From contig NZ_JAAXPA010000023.1 of assembly GCF_012396235.1 (NCBI RefSeq), forward strand, positions 1 to 64,000: a DNA stretch of 64,000 nt, written 5' to 3'. The stretch is from Rhodococcus opacus (GTDB lineage: Bacteria > Actinomycetota > Actinomycetes > Mycobacteriales > Mycobacteriaceae). Below, in pieces: positions 7,828 to 15,991 of this stretch. A model generated the notes under the pieces. It ran no database searches and was not told where the DNA came from. It was given only the letters and a program-made list of their open reading frames with translations. The translations under genes and the position numbers were made by a program. Each line of letters starts with the position of its first letter. Within the stretch, counting starts at the first letter, position 1.

Positions 7828-9830
7828 TCAGCAGGTTCCGCCGTCGTCGAGGTCATCGAGCAAGTGCTGCAGCCGCCGGCACGTCGCTTCGTGCCGTTCG
7901 ACTTCCCGGTCCCAGCCGCGGGCGCGGGCGTCATCAATCAGGACCTGCTCGGTCGCCAGGCGCGCCCGGATCCGCGGCGCGTACTCACTGGTGGTGAGAA
8001 ACTTCGGGCAGGTCAGGATCAGGTCGCACTCGCACGGACCCTCGGCGGGCAGCCGCAGACAGTGCCCCAGTTCGAGTTCGGTCTTGAGGAAGTTCGTCTT
8101 CAGCCAGTCCACGGTCTTGTCGTCGAGAGCGTCGTGCAGGAGGGCGTCGGCGGCCGGGCCGGCGATCCGGTGCCCGTCGGCGAGGGCCGTCTCGTACTGG
8201 CGCCGGATCTCGGGATCGGAGATGCGGCTGTAAATCATGGACATCGTCGCACTGCGATGTCCGAGTATCGCCATGATCGTCTGAATCCGGGCGCCGCCCT
8301 CGGCGAGCTGGGTGCCGAGGGTGTGCCGAAACCGGTGCGCCCCGAGAGCAGCTTGCCGCGCCGAACGAACACGTAATCGACCCGGCGGCCGGTGACCTCG
8401 TCGATCCGGGCGATCGAGCGTTGTGCCCGGGCCAGGCTGATGGCATGCTCGAGCGCCGTGGCCGCGTCCGGGTGCAACGGGACGATCCGTTCGGTGCGGC
8501 CTTTGCCGACAGGGATCCGCAGCCGTGGATGCCCGCCCGGATAGGTGTCGAGGCAATCCCAGGTCAGTCGGCGGATTTCGTCGCGGCGGGCGCCGGACCA
8601 GCGCAGCAACAGCAGTGCGGCCCTTTGCAGCGGGTCGGTCAGGTCGTCGACCGCGGTCATGATCGCGTCGAGTTCGTGTTGCGGAAGATACCGGGGGATC
8701 GACTCCGGACGCCGCGGTGTGTCACGAGAGGTCAGCAACGGTCGCCCTGGCACCTCCGCCCATCCCCAGACCGCGGTGTCGCGGCAGAACCCGGCGATCG
8801 CGTTGAGTTCGTGCTTGACCGTGGTCGTCGCCAGCGGCAGACCGGTGTGTTGACTCGGACAGGTCGGCAGCCACCGCATGTACTCCTCGACGATGGCGCG
8901 ATCGACCTGGGCGAAACTGTTGACCTGCGGGTGATTTTCGCCGAGCCAGTTGACGAACCGGCGCAGAGCCTGCCGGGCGTTGTGCACTGTCTGCGGGCGA
9001 TCGAGCTTGGCGTCGAGCCGCAGTTGTAGGTATCGCTCGATGACCGCCCTGATCTTGGGCGGACACGGTTCGGGGAGCAATCGGTCGGTCCAGTTTTCGA
9101 TCGTTCGCGTGCCTATCCGCGGCGCTGCCGTGACCTGGCCGACGTTGTACAGCAGCACGTGGGTGGCGTGCAGGTTCGCGAGGTGATTGCGGAGGAACCC
9201 GCGGTTGGCGTCCGGATCATCGTGAAACTGGCCGTTCGCGAACAGGGTCCGGCGCAGAACATTGAAATCGTCGCGTGCGGCGAAGTCGCGGATGGCTGAC
9301 CCGAATGCGAACAGATCGGCGGCGGTGATCGCGGTCATGTCGGGGTCGCCGCGGTGGAGCATGACCCGGCCCAGGCACCACGTCAGACTGTTCCGTGCCT
9401 TGGCCGGGGAGTGGCCCAGTTCGGTCAGCCGCGCGACCCACTGCTCGAACAATAGGAGATCGACGCCGAGGCCGGTGCTGCCGCTGCGCCGGTCCAGCAG
9501 ACGTGCGTACTTCCGGCCGAGAAGGAAGTCGAAGTCCAGGCCAACCCCTTGCACCATGGACAGATACACCAGATATCCGCTGGCGCGATGCGAGTCGGTG
9601 CGCCCGTTCGATCGCATGCCCTCGCCGACAAATCCCAAGCGCACCGGCAGTGACTGCTCGAACCACGCCTCGAGGTCCGGCCATCGCTCGACGAACCGCC
9701 GATAGGCACCCATCCGCTCCCACCTGGCCGGCACGTGGGGAACGTGCGCGTCCACCCACCCCCGGTATTCGCTTTCATCGACGTGCCGGCGCGGGAGAGG
9801 TACAGCTCCAGCCGCTGCCGGCCCGGTCAT
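7828..9830 (-). pseudogene. Tn554 TnpB-like tyrosine recombinase, broken by frameshift/internal deletion
   Basis: Two minus-strand frames together make one recombinase. The 5' frame from 9830 encodes the arm-binding and core domains with the first catalytic Arg (LLRWSGARRDEIRRLTW) up to VFVRRGKLLSG. The other frame, down to 7828, carries AHRFRHTLGTQLAEGGAR, the LGHRS histidine and the MIYSRIS tyrosine. The switch is at about 8340-8350. In related proteins roughly 30 residues separate these two blocks, so a deletion of about 100 bp that is not a multiple of three is the simplest explanation. The start overlaps the upstream recombinase stop by four bases. It is probably inactive unless a programmed shift occurs. 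Confidence 0.8.
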
Positions 9831-10951
9831 CGGCGGTCCCGCAGGGCGGCCGTGTACTCGTCACGAACCTGCTGGTCGGAGACCCGGGTATAGATCCGGG
9901 TCGACTCCGGTGAGGCATGTCCGAGGCGTCGTTGCAACGCCAACTCCCGCATTCCCGCCTCCCACATTGCTGTTGCGTGGGTATGCCGCAGGGCGTGTGG
10001 GGTTTTGTCCACCGTGCGTATCCCGAGTGTGTCCAGCCGCCGGGCGAACATCCGCACGAGCGCGGCATACGAGAGCGGCTCGCAACGGCGAGCGCCCCTG
10101 CCCCCGACCAGAAATACGAACGGACTCGATGCGTCGACCGGACGTTCATGGAGCACATACCGATTCACCGCATCCAACGTGCGAGGCTCGAGCAGGTCGA
10201 CGACCCGTTCGTTCCGGGACTTCGCCCGCACGCCCCGCGGATGGTCATCGCGTTTGCGAATCGTGACCCGCCGGCGGCCATAAGCGATGTCGCCGAGCTG
10301 AAGCCCGAGAACCTCTCCCGGCCGCAGGGCACCGTCGAGCATCAACAGCACCATCGTCAGATCCCGCAAACAGGTCATGCTCTCCAGCAGCGCAGTCACC
10401 TCGGGCTCGCTCATCGGACGTGGCAACCGGTGTGGCAACCGGACCCGCACCTCCCGGCTGACCGGCTGCTGCCGACTTGCATTTCCCATGAAGGGACGGT
10501 GCCGTTCGGCGACCATCGCCAACGCGACATCGCGACGGCGACGCATCGGATTCTCGCCGGTGACGAGTTCGGCGACGATCGCCCAGTCGTAGAAGCTCGA
10601 TACTGCCGCCAGCACCCTCGCCACACTCGCCGGCGCCAACAGACGCCCACCGGACCCGACCGGTGCCAGACCCAGCCGCTGCGCTGGCCCACGCACCGGT
10701 CGTCGCCGCAGCCATCCCAGCAGCTCCAGGGCCAGCGCTGGCCGGAATTCGCGCCAATCGATTCCGCGTTCGGCGAAGAACTCGAACACCAGGCGCAAGT
10801 CGTAGCCGTACCCGAGCGCGGTGTTCGGGCTCCGGCCGGAATCAAGCACGTATCGCAGGAACCGGGTTACCGGCGGCACCGGTTCACCATCGGGTCCCAC
10901 CAGGACCACCGAGGACACGATCCCGCCCGTCTTCACGGTCTGCACGTGCAT
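9827..10951 (-). CDS. Tn554 TnpA-like tyrosine recombinase
   Basis: A 374-residue integrase. The core-binding domain spans about 25-180 (SPNTALGYGYDLRLVFEFF). Catalytic residues are in DGALRPGEVLGLQL (Arg), HALRHTHATAM (His-x-x-Arg), QRRLGHASPESTRIYTRVS (His and nucleophilic Tyr). It overlaps the next gene (start 9830) by four bases, as in the TnpA-TnpB pair of Tn554 elements. The start lies only about 70 bp inside the boundary with the interrupted ParB-like gene at 11018. No TnpC homologue is adjacent here. Confidence 0.88.
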   Translation of the reverse strand: MHVQTVKTGGIVSSVVLVGPDGEPVPPVTRFLRYVLDSGRSPNTALGYGYDLRLVFEFFAERGIDWREFRPALALELLGWLRRRPVRGPAQRLGLAPVGSGGRLLAPASVARVLAAVSSFYDWAIVAELVTGENPMRRRRDVALAMVAERHRPFMGNASRQQPVSREVRVRLPHRLPRPMSEPEVTALLESMTCLRDLTMVLLMLDGALRPGEVLGLQLGDIAYGRRRVTIRKRDDHPRGVRAKSRNERVVDLLEPRTLDAVNRYVLHERPVDASSPFVFLVGGRGARRCEPLSYAALVRMFARRLDTLGIRTVDKTPHALRHTHATAMWEAGMRELALQRRLGHASPESTRIYTRVSDQQVRDEYTAALRDRR

Positions 10952-11555
10952 GACCCCAGCCCACCACCGGGTGATCCGATCCGCGTGCCGACTCGCCGTG
11001 AGATGTCCACATAAGAAAGAACTCCGCCACGATCGCGGCCTGTTCGATCGTCAGGCCCTGTTCCTCGAGGCTCGCGCGCGCGGCTTCGCGGCGTCCGACT
11101 GCGCCGAGCAGCTTGACCGCCTTCCGCTTCACGCTCAGCTCCTTCGAGACCCGGTCCACCGGCACCCCGAGGTCGAGCATTTCGGCAACCCCGGCGGCGT
11201 TCTGCGCGGTCGTCAGGCCGGTGCGGTGGTTGTTCGAGTTCATCTGCTCGCTGATCCGGGCGATTGCACGCTCGATCTCATCGGTCGTGTCCTGCGAGCG
11301 CACCAGCACGGGGATGGTGTCGCGGTCCGTGGCGAGCGACGCCAGGAGGCGGCGCTGGCCGTCGATGACCACCAGGACACCGTCCTCGCGGCGGTTCGCG
11401 GTGATCGGGTGCAGCACACCGTGCTCGCGGACCGACGCCACAAATCCCGGTGTCGCCTCCAGGTCCACCTGGTCGCGCACGTTCTTGCCGACGTCGAGGG
11501 TGTGCGGGTCGACCTCGATCAGCTCAACGCCCACCAGTTGCTGTGTTGCGGTCAT
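10884..11555 (-). pseudogene. parB: ParB/Spo0J-like partition protein, 3' part lost to insertion
   Basis: From ATG 11555 (GGAGAAGG six bases upstream) the frame encodes an N-terminal ParB nuclease-fold domain: VGVELIEVDPHTLDVGKNVR, the arginine-rich box VLVVIDGQRRLLASL and then the HTH region (TTAQNAAGVAEMLDLGV, LSVKRKAVKLLG, LTIEQAAIVAEF). After codon TTC at 11019 the sequence changes to recombinase-element DNA and reads through an unrelated tail to 10884. Family proteins usually continue 200-400 residues more. No C-terminal fragment was found elsewhere in the window. It could still make a truncated DNA-binding protein. It follows a constant-loop leader hairpin at 11584-11620. Confidence 0.75.
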
Positions 11556-11583
11556 GATGTCCTTCTCCTGTACTGTCTCGGGC

Positions 11584-11620
11584 GAGAACACCGGGCAGAT
11601 AGTTGCTGCCCGGTGTTCTC
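11584..11620 (-). promoter_or_regulatory. Constant-loop leader hairpin, copy 1
   Basis: GAGAACACCGGGCAG, loop ATAGTTG, CTGCCCGGTGTTCTC (plus strand) forms a perfect 15-bp stem. It lies 22 nt after the stop of the gene at 11642 and 28 nt before the ParB-like start. The inner CCGGGCAG/CTGCCCGG and the seven-base loop are identical to copies at 12303 and 40412, while the outer stem differs. It lacks a U-run, so a plain intrinsic terminator is less likely but not excluded. Confidence 0.7.
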
Positions 11621-11641
11621 TTGTTTCCGGGTGGTTCCTCG

Positions 11642-11869
11642 TCAGCGGGAGGCCGGGGTATCGGCGGTGCCGTACACCTGCCGTGCCATCTGCCACCCGG
11701 TGGCGAAGCCGTCGTTGAAGGTGTCGAGTTCGGCGGCCATGTAGCCGAACTCGATGCCTGCACGTTCGGCGAGCACGTGCAGCGGCTCGTCGTCGCTCTC
11801 ACCGCACGACGCGAGCACACCGGCGGTGAATCCCTGCTCGCGGATGATGCGGACCGTGTCCTCGGTCAT
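11642..11869 (-). CDS. Small plasmid protein of unknown function (75 aa)
   Basis: MTEDTVRIIREQGFTAGVLA... is acidic and has no recognised domain. A ribosome site (AGGAGATCGAG) precedes ATG 11869. The gene is in a run of five short minus-strand genes (13013 to 11555) with short gaps, probably one or two operons. The central part (AERAGIEFGYMAAELDTFND) predicts two helices. It may be an accessory or regulatory protein; nothing more can be said. Confidence 0.6.
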   Translation of the reverse strand: MTEDTVRIIREQGFTAGVLASCGESDDEPLHVLAERAGIEFGYMAAELDTFNDGFATGWQMARQVYGTADTPASR

Positions 11870-11886
11870 CTCGATCTCCTGGGTTG

Positions 11887-12234
11887 TCAGCGGAAGGTGA
11901 TGGATTCGCGCGTCGGGTACACCCGCACGAATCCGGCGGCGGCGACGGCGTACGCGACCTCGCCGTAGAACAAGACGTCGCCCTTGCTCAGCGATCGGTG
12001 CCGCTCGGCCCGGTACCGGCGGACCACTTCGAGTCCGACAAGCTGGGGGCCGGGTTCATTGAACGCCGCGAACACCTCCTCGAGGTTCACCTCCAGATCG
12101 CGGCGCGGATCCATCTCGAACCGGGCCACCTCACGCAGTGAGTCGCCGTCGGTGTAGCCGATGAGCATCGCGTCCCGTGCCTCGTTGTGCAGCACCCGCA
12201 TCGGCACACTCGGCGCTCCCGGTGTCACGTTCAT
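11887..12234 (-). CDS. Small plasmid protein of unknown function (115 aa)
   Basis: A 115-residue protein starting MNVTPGAPSVPMRVLHNEAR. It has mixed alpha/beta character with repeated hydrophobic strands (AMLIGYTDGD, QLVGLEVVRRYRAE, VLFYGEVAYAVAAAGFVRVY). AGGGAACCTCAG precedes ATG 12234. The leader of about 110 nt contains a constant-loop hairpin (12303-12347) and a second small hairpin near 12260-12280. No family was recognised. Confidence 0.6.
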   Translation of the reverse strand: MNVTPGAPSVPMRVLHNEARDAMLIGYTDGDSLREVARFEMDPRRDLEVNLEEVFAAFNEPGPQLVGLEVVRRYRAERHRSLSKGDVLFYGEVAYAVAAAGFVRVYPTRESITFR

Positions 12235-12302
12235 CTGAGGTTCCCTTCGGTGGTGATGGGACCGGGCCTTTGCGGTCCGGTCGCGTGTGTGGTATCCGTC
12301 GT

Positions 12303-12347
12303 GTCGGTGGGAACCGGGCAGATAGTTGCTGCCCGGTTCCCACCGAC
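12303..12347 (-). promoter_or_regulatory. Constant-loop leader hairpin, copy 2
   Basis: GTCGGTGGGAACCGGGCAG, loop ATAGTTG, CTGCCCGGTTCCCACCGAC forms a perfect 19-bp stem. It starts 18 nt after the stop of the 12365 gene and ends about 68 nt before the next start. Outer-stem bases differ from copies 1 and 3 but remain fully paired, which argues for selection on the hairpin. Confidence 0.75.
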
Positions 12348-12364
12348 GTTCCGGATCGGAGTGC

Positions 12365-12769
12365 TTACGCCGCCTGGGCGGGGCGAGCGCTGCGGCTGGC
12401 GATCAGTGCCTCCGCGACCGGCCCGAGGATCGGTTCCGGGTTTTCGTCCCATCCGGCGACCAGAACGGCGCGGCCACGAATCGGTCTGTCGGTGACCGGG
12501 CCGTACCGGTGAACGATCGCGGTGGCCAGCTGGTTGACCGGGACGGCGGGGACATGCTGGTGGTTCGCCCCCACGAGCAGGCTCGCCGTGCCCTGGTGCG
12601 GGCCGCGTCCGAGGACGAACCCAGTCGTGCCGACGTCACCGACGGCGTCCATGGCCGCGCCGATACCGGCCGGGATGCGCAGGCTCGCCCACAACGGGTC
12701 GACCGGGAGGTCCTGGGCGGTCATGCTGCCGTCGATCTCGATCACGACGGCGGAAAAGGTGGTGCGCAT
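12365..12769 (-). CDS. Small plasmid protein of unknown function (134 aa)
   Basis: Start at ATG 12769, with CAGGAGGAGACGCT upstream; longer in-frame starts have no ribosome site. The product begins MRTTFSAVVIEIDGSMTAQD and contains GTTGFVLGRGPHQGTASLLV and a C-terminal helix rich in Ala. It lies in the short-gene operon, 28 nt after the gene at 12798. No domain was recognised. Confidence 0.6.
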   Translation of the reverse strand: MRTTFSAVVIEIDGSMTAQDLPVDPLWASLRIPAGIGAAMDAVGDVGTTGFVLGRGPHQGTASLLVGANHQHVPAVPVNQLATAIVHRYGPVTDRPIRGRAVLVAGWDENPEPILGPVAEALIASRSARPAQAA

Positions 12770-12797
12770 AGCGTCTCCTCCTGAAGGTTGGATGTGG

Positions 12798-13013
12798 TCA
12801 GAGGCCGAAGTCGGCCGGGACCAGCCGGATCTCGGCCGCTTGGATGTACGGGTCGTCGGGGACAAGACTGAGGACCATGCCCACCAGTTCGGCGCGCATG
12901 TCCGTGCCCAGGTCGTCGAAGTCGGGGTCTTCCTCGACCCGCAGATCGGCGTAGATCGCGCGTGCGACGGCGATGGGGTCGATGACCTTGTCGAGGACGA
13001 TGGTGCTGCTCAC
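12798..13013 (-). CDS. Small plasmid protein of unknown function (71 aa)
   Basis: The start is GTG 13013: CGGAGG lies five bases upstream. The product is acidic (VSSTIVLDKVIDPIAVARAI, LRVEEDPDFDDLGTDM). It is the first gene of the short-gene operon. The 240-nt structured element (13057-13293) lies immediately upstream, so expression may depend on it. Confidence 0.6.
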   Translation of the reverse strand: MSSTIVLDKVIDPIAVARAIYADLRVEEDPDFDDLGTDMRAELVGMVLSLVPDDPYIQAAEIRLVPADFGL

Positions 13014-13056
13014 GTGAACCTCCGATGCTCTGCCGGACCACTTCCATGGCCCCTGG

Positions 13057-13293
13057 CGTTCTTTTTGCCCTGCTGGCAAAGGAGAGTCGGATCGGCGGTA
13101 TCAGGACGGGGTGCAACCCCTGGGCCGGGAAGTTTCTCTGCGAGCGAAGCGAGTGCGCTTTGAGAAAGTTCTCGGAGCCTTGTGCCGGCGCTTGCGCCGC
13201 CAGGGGTTGTTCCCCGGCCGCCGTCGATCAGGATCGGAAGGCCAGCAGGTCAAAAGAACGCTGTTCTTCAACAGGGCGGAGCGCAGCGGAGCT
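13057..13293 (-). ncRNA. Putative structured leader element, copy A
   Basis: A 240-nt non-coding stretch whose ends pair: CGTTCTTTT..CCTGCTGGC (13057-13077) with GCCAGCAGG..CAAAAGAACG (13241-13260). Inside are a GGGGTGCAACCCC hairpin (13108-13120), a TTTCTC/GAGAAA stem (13132-13167) and GGCGC-TT-GCGCC (13187-13198), then AAGAAC-GCT-GTTCTT (13255-13269). A diverged copy with the same order of parts is at 41516-41747. Both lie about 45-50 nt before a minus-strand start codon. An RNA leader is inferred; direction of transcription and function are not proven. Confidence 0.55.
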
Positions 13294-13320
13294 CATGTAG
13301 GGTCTCGAGAACCTTGTTCT

Positions 13321-13358
13321 CCAGAATCCGTATGTCTCATGAGACATACGGATTCTGG
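13321..13358. repeat. 38-bp perfect palindrome
   Basis: The half-site CCAGAATCCGTATGTCTCA is followed directly by its exact reverse complement, TGAGACATACGGATTCTGG, with no spacer. It lies at the downstream edge of the three-recombinase element. The zero spacer makes it a poor terminator and a better candidate for a recombinase or dimeric-protein binding site. TGAGAC also occurs at 13418, 19458 and 24402 near other element edges. Confidence 0.7.
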
Positions 13359-13382
13359 CGCCGAGGCTGGTCAGTGAGGGGA

Positions 13383-13419
13383 ATGCGCCAGCGGGTGGAC
13401 GCTGCCCCGACTGGCGCAT
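13383..13419 (-). terminator. Hairpin after the TnpC-like gene
   Basis: ATGCGCCAG (13383-13391) and CTGGCGCAT (13411-13419) form a 9-bp stem with a 19-base loop, 33 nt after the stop codon of the last gene of the recombinase operon. It is a candidate terminator or part of the element end; the right arm is followed by GAGACG. Confidence 0.45.
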
Positions 13420-13451
13420 GAGACGTCGCCTATCGGCTGAAGGAGTCGGCG

Positions 13452-13901
13452 TCAGGGCGTGGTGCGGTGGGCGTCGAGGACGACGAGTTGACCGCGGTGG
13501 TCGAGTTCTTGGCGTAGCAGTGTGTTGTCGTGATGCAGAGCGGCGATCGCGGTAGCCGCGGCGTCGAGTCGATGGGACAGTTGGGTGCATTCGCGGGTCT
13601 TGTCGGCGAGGGCGGCGCGCAAGGTGGTGATTTCGTCGCTCTTGCGGGCCTCGCCCGGCGTGAATCCGTCGCAGGCGGCGACGCGGGCGTCCCATTCGGA
13701 CATGATCTGGGTGGCCCGGTTCATGGTGGCGCGGCTGACGTCGGCCTCTTTCCAGAGGTTGTCCTTGATCAACCTTCCGTCGGTGCGCTGCGGCCGCCCG
13801 GCCATCAGCCGATCCATGGCCTCGCGCAAGCGTTTGGCGGTGCCGGCAGACACTCCCTCCTCGGGCTGGGCCGCCTCTGCAGCCTCGGGGGTGGTGGTCA
13901 C
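13452..13901 (-). CDS. TnpC-like (DUF6262-type) coiled-coil HTH protein
   Basis: Start GTG 13901 overlaps the upstream stop in a GTGA arrangement, with AAGGAG just before it; the product is 149 residues. The N-terminal part (AKRLREAMDRLMAGRPQRTD, KDNLWKEADVSRATMNRA) resembles a helix-turn-helix, and the C-terminal part (ITTLRAALADKTRECTQLSH) is a coiled coil. This is the layout of TnpC proteins in Tn554-type elements, which influence recombination efficiency and orientation. It is the last gene of a four-gene recombinase operon. Confidence 0.75.
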   Translation of the reverse strand: MTTTPEAAEAAQPEEGVSAGTAKRLREAMDRLMAGRPQRTDGRLIKDNLWKEADVSRATMNRATQIMSEWDARVAACDGFTPGEARKSDEITTLRAALADKTRECTQLSHRLDAAATAIAALHHDNTLLRQELDHRGQLVVLDAHRTTP

Positions 13902-15991
13902 TCTTGCTCCTTGTCCGTTTGAGTTTTGCGGATGACAGTGTCGATATCGCCCAACTCGCGCTGCAGCACGGCTTTGCGGCAGGCCGACAGCCCTGGTGTG
14001 TCGATGAGGGTGAGCAGGGTTTGGCGCTCCGAGGCCCAGATCGGCACGTGCTCGGGGCCGATGACGCTGTTGGCGCATCGGTCCGGACGGCACCGGTCTT
14101 GCAGCGGTCCTTTGTGGCCTTCGGGAACGACGGCGTTTTCGAGACAGGCCGCGCCGACAGGGTTGTTCTCGTCCATTACGCAGTGGTTGAGAACGCCGAA
14201 CCGGATGGAGAGCCGGGCTTTGCGCAGCATGGCCCGTTCGACGATCGCGTCGCCACCTCGAGCTTGCACCGTCTGTTGAATGCCGCTGAAGGCTTGCGTC
14301 ATCCGTTCGGCGCCGGGACCGTAGCCGATCGGTTCCCCGGCCTTGTGGGCTCGGTAGAGGTCTTCCACTCGTCGGAACCTGGCCGCTTCGATAGCTGACT
14401 CCAAATGCTCGGCCCAGGAGCTGTCTGCGTTGGCGTAGCCCTGAGTCGAGCGATTGGCCAGCGCCCTGGACGCGATGTGTTTGAGCTGGATGCCCAGGGC
14501 GATCTCGCTGCCGGGGAACTGGTCCGTCAGCATCGCCATTGTCCGTCTGAACATGTGCGGTCGCGTTTTGCCGGGCGGAATCTTCTGCAATCCGGTCCCG
14601 GCGCTGGTGGTGTTGACGTGGGCGATGAACGCGTCCAGCATCTGGTGGCTGCGAGCGACATCGGCATCTGTTCTATGTATGGGCGGGAACAGCCGGTCGT
14701 GCCGTTCGGACAGCTGCTCGGCGATGATTACGGCTTCGGCGACCGGCGCGGTGATCCACCAGTGTTTGATCGGGAGATCCGGGTCGTGTTTGCCCTTGGT
14801 GGATTTGATCGCCGGTGTTCCGTAGTACTCGACGATCGAGCCGGGGGTGATTTCATGGATTTCCGAATCACGCATCATCGACAGACCCACGACCAGGATG
14901 AAGCAGGCGTTTCGGAGCATGCGACGTTCGTGTCCGATAGCGACGGGGTTGAGCCCTGGATGCCAGGGGGTGCTCGTGCCGTCGCCGCGCTGCACCAGGG
15001 CGAGGTCGTCGATGACGCCGGTCGTGGTGGGGTGACCGTCGGCGATCGCATGCTCAACTTGGGCGATTCGACGGCGGCCGACCGCTCGTCTCCCGTCGAA
15101 AATATTTGTCACACAAGAGGACTTCCAGCCCATCATCAACGTAAGCAGAGACCAATTCACCTCGCCGCTGCCCGCCTTCACGTGGTATGGCGTGATGTGG
15201 ACCGGGATGGCGTTCGCGGGGTCGGCGAGCCATCTGCTCAGGCGTGCATCTTGATCATCGGCTGTGGTCGTCGCGTTGCCGACGAGCTCCTGGTGGCGCT
15301 GGTGCGCTCGCAGGATGTCGGGGGCGAAGGTGTGGACGTAGGTCCAGGCAGCCCGGATCAACGGAAACCATTGCTCCGGCGGAATCGCAGGAGTGGACAC
15401 GACCGCGCCCGCAGGAGTTTGCGATGCTTCGCGGGCACTTTTGCCTGCCCACGGGTCGGTGCGCAGTCCTTGTCCGGTGAGGGCGGGACCGTATTGGTGC
15501 AGCATTTTCAATGTGCCGATGTAGTGCCTGACGCTGCTGCCGGACAGCTGCTCGCGCAGGTCGCTGACAAGGCGACGGAGGTCGTTGTCCTGCCAAGAGG
15601 CCAGTTCCGTCGACAGCCCGTTCGCCTCAGCCCATCTGGCCAGCCGCCGGAGGTGGCTCAACTCGCTGATCACCGTGGACGGGTTCGCCGGTGTGGGTTT
15701 CAGGGACAGCCCCGCCGTGATGACCGCCGGGTGCCGTGGGTTGAGCATGACCATGTTCAGTTCACGCGCCAACAAATTCCACGACGGCTCCGCTAATTCG
15801 TGGGAGAACACCAGCGTCCAGGCGGCCGCATAGAGCCGGGCGGGTCGGCGGATGACGCCGTTGAGATTCCATTCCCGGGTGTTGCCGAACTGCGGCACCT
15901 GCGCGTCGGCCAGCAGCGGGTGGGACCCGATGACGGGTTCATCAGCGTCGAAGGCGGTGCTGGACCGGTGGCTCGATCGTTGGATGCTCAA
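13898..15991 (-). CDS. Tyrosine recombinase (third of trio)
   Basis: About 697 residues. I choose TTG 15991 because it overlaps the upstream stop as TTGA; the frame is open further upstream, so this is uncertain. Catalytic-like residues: VVGLSMMRDSEIHEI (Arg), RPHMFRRTMAML (His-x-x-Arg), QLKHIASRALANRSTQGYAN (His and Tyr). A C-terminal cysteine cluster (CVMDENNPVGAACLEN, DRCRPDRCANS) should bind zinc. The length and zinc tail fit the large recombinases of multi-integrase elements. It overlaps the TnpC-like gene by four bases. Confidence 0.82.
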   Translation of the reverse strand: MSIQRSSHRSSTAFDADEPVIGSHPLLADAQVPQFGNTREWNLNGVIRRPARLYAAAWTLVFSHELAEPSWNLLARELNMVMLNPRHPAVITAGLSLKPTPANPSTVISELSHLRRLARWAEANGLSTELASWQDNDLRRLVSDLREQLSGSSVRHYIGTLKMLHQYGPALTGQGLRTDPWAGKSAREASQTPAGAVVSTPAIPPEQWFPLIRAAWTYVHTFAPDILRAHQRHQELVGNATTTADDQDARLSRWLADPANAIPVHITPYHVKAGSGEVNWSLLTLMMGWKSSCVTNIFDGRRAVGRRRIAQVEHAIADGHPTTTGVIDDLALVQRGDGTSTPWHPGLNPVAIGHERRMLRNACFILVVGLSMMRDSEIHEITPGSIVEYYGTPAIKSTKGKHDPDLPIKHWWITAPVAEAVIIAEQLSERHDRLFPPIHRTDADVARSHQMLDAFIAHVNTTSAGTGLQKIPPGKTRPHMFRRTMAMLTDQFPGSEIALGIQLKHIASRALANRSTQGYANADSSWAEHLESAIEAARFRRVEDLYRAHKAGEPIGYGPGAERMTQAFSGIQQTVQARGGDAIVERAMLRKARLSIRFGVLNHCVMDENNPVGAACLENAVVPEGHKGPLQDRCRPDRCANSVIGPEHVPIWASERQTLLTLIDTPGLSACRKAVLQRELGDIDTVIRKTQTDKEQE

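Larger units (their letters stand above)
7828..11018 (-). mobile_element. Tn554-like two-recombinase insertion
   Basis: Two overlapping tyrosine recombinase genes run away from a sharp right-hand boundary at about 11018, where the ParB-like coding sequence loses similarity after ...EQAAIVAEF. The left limit is not clear: the convergent resolvase gene ends three bases away and may be part of the same composite. I saw no terminal inverted repeats, which is expected for this family. Confidence 0.6.

Noticed and set aside
14405-15796. 463-codon plus-strand open frame
   Set aside because: Antisense to the third tyrosine recombinase, which has recognisable active-site motifs.
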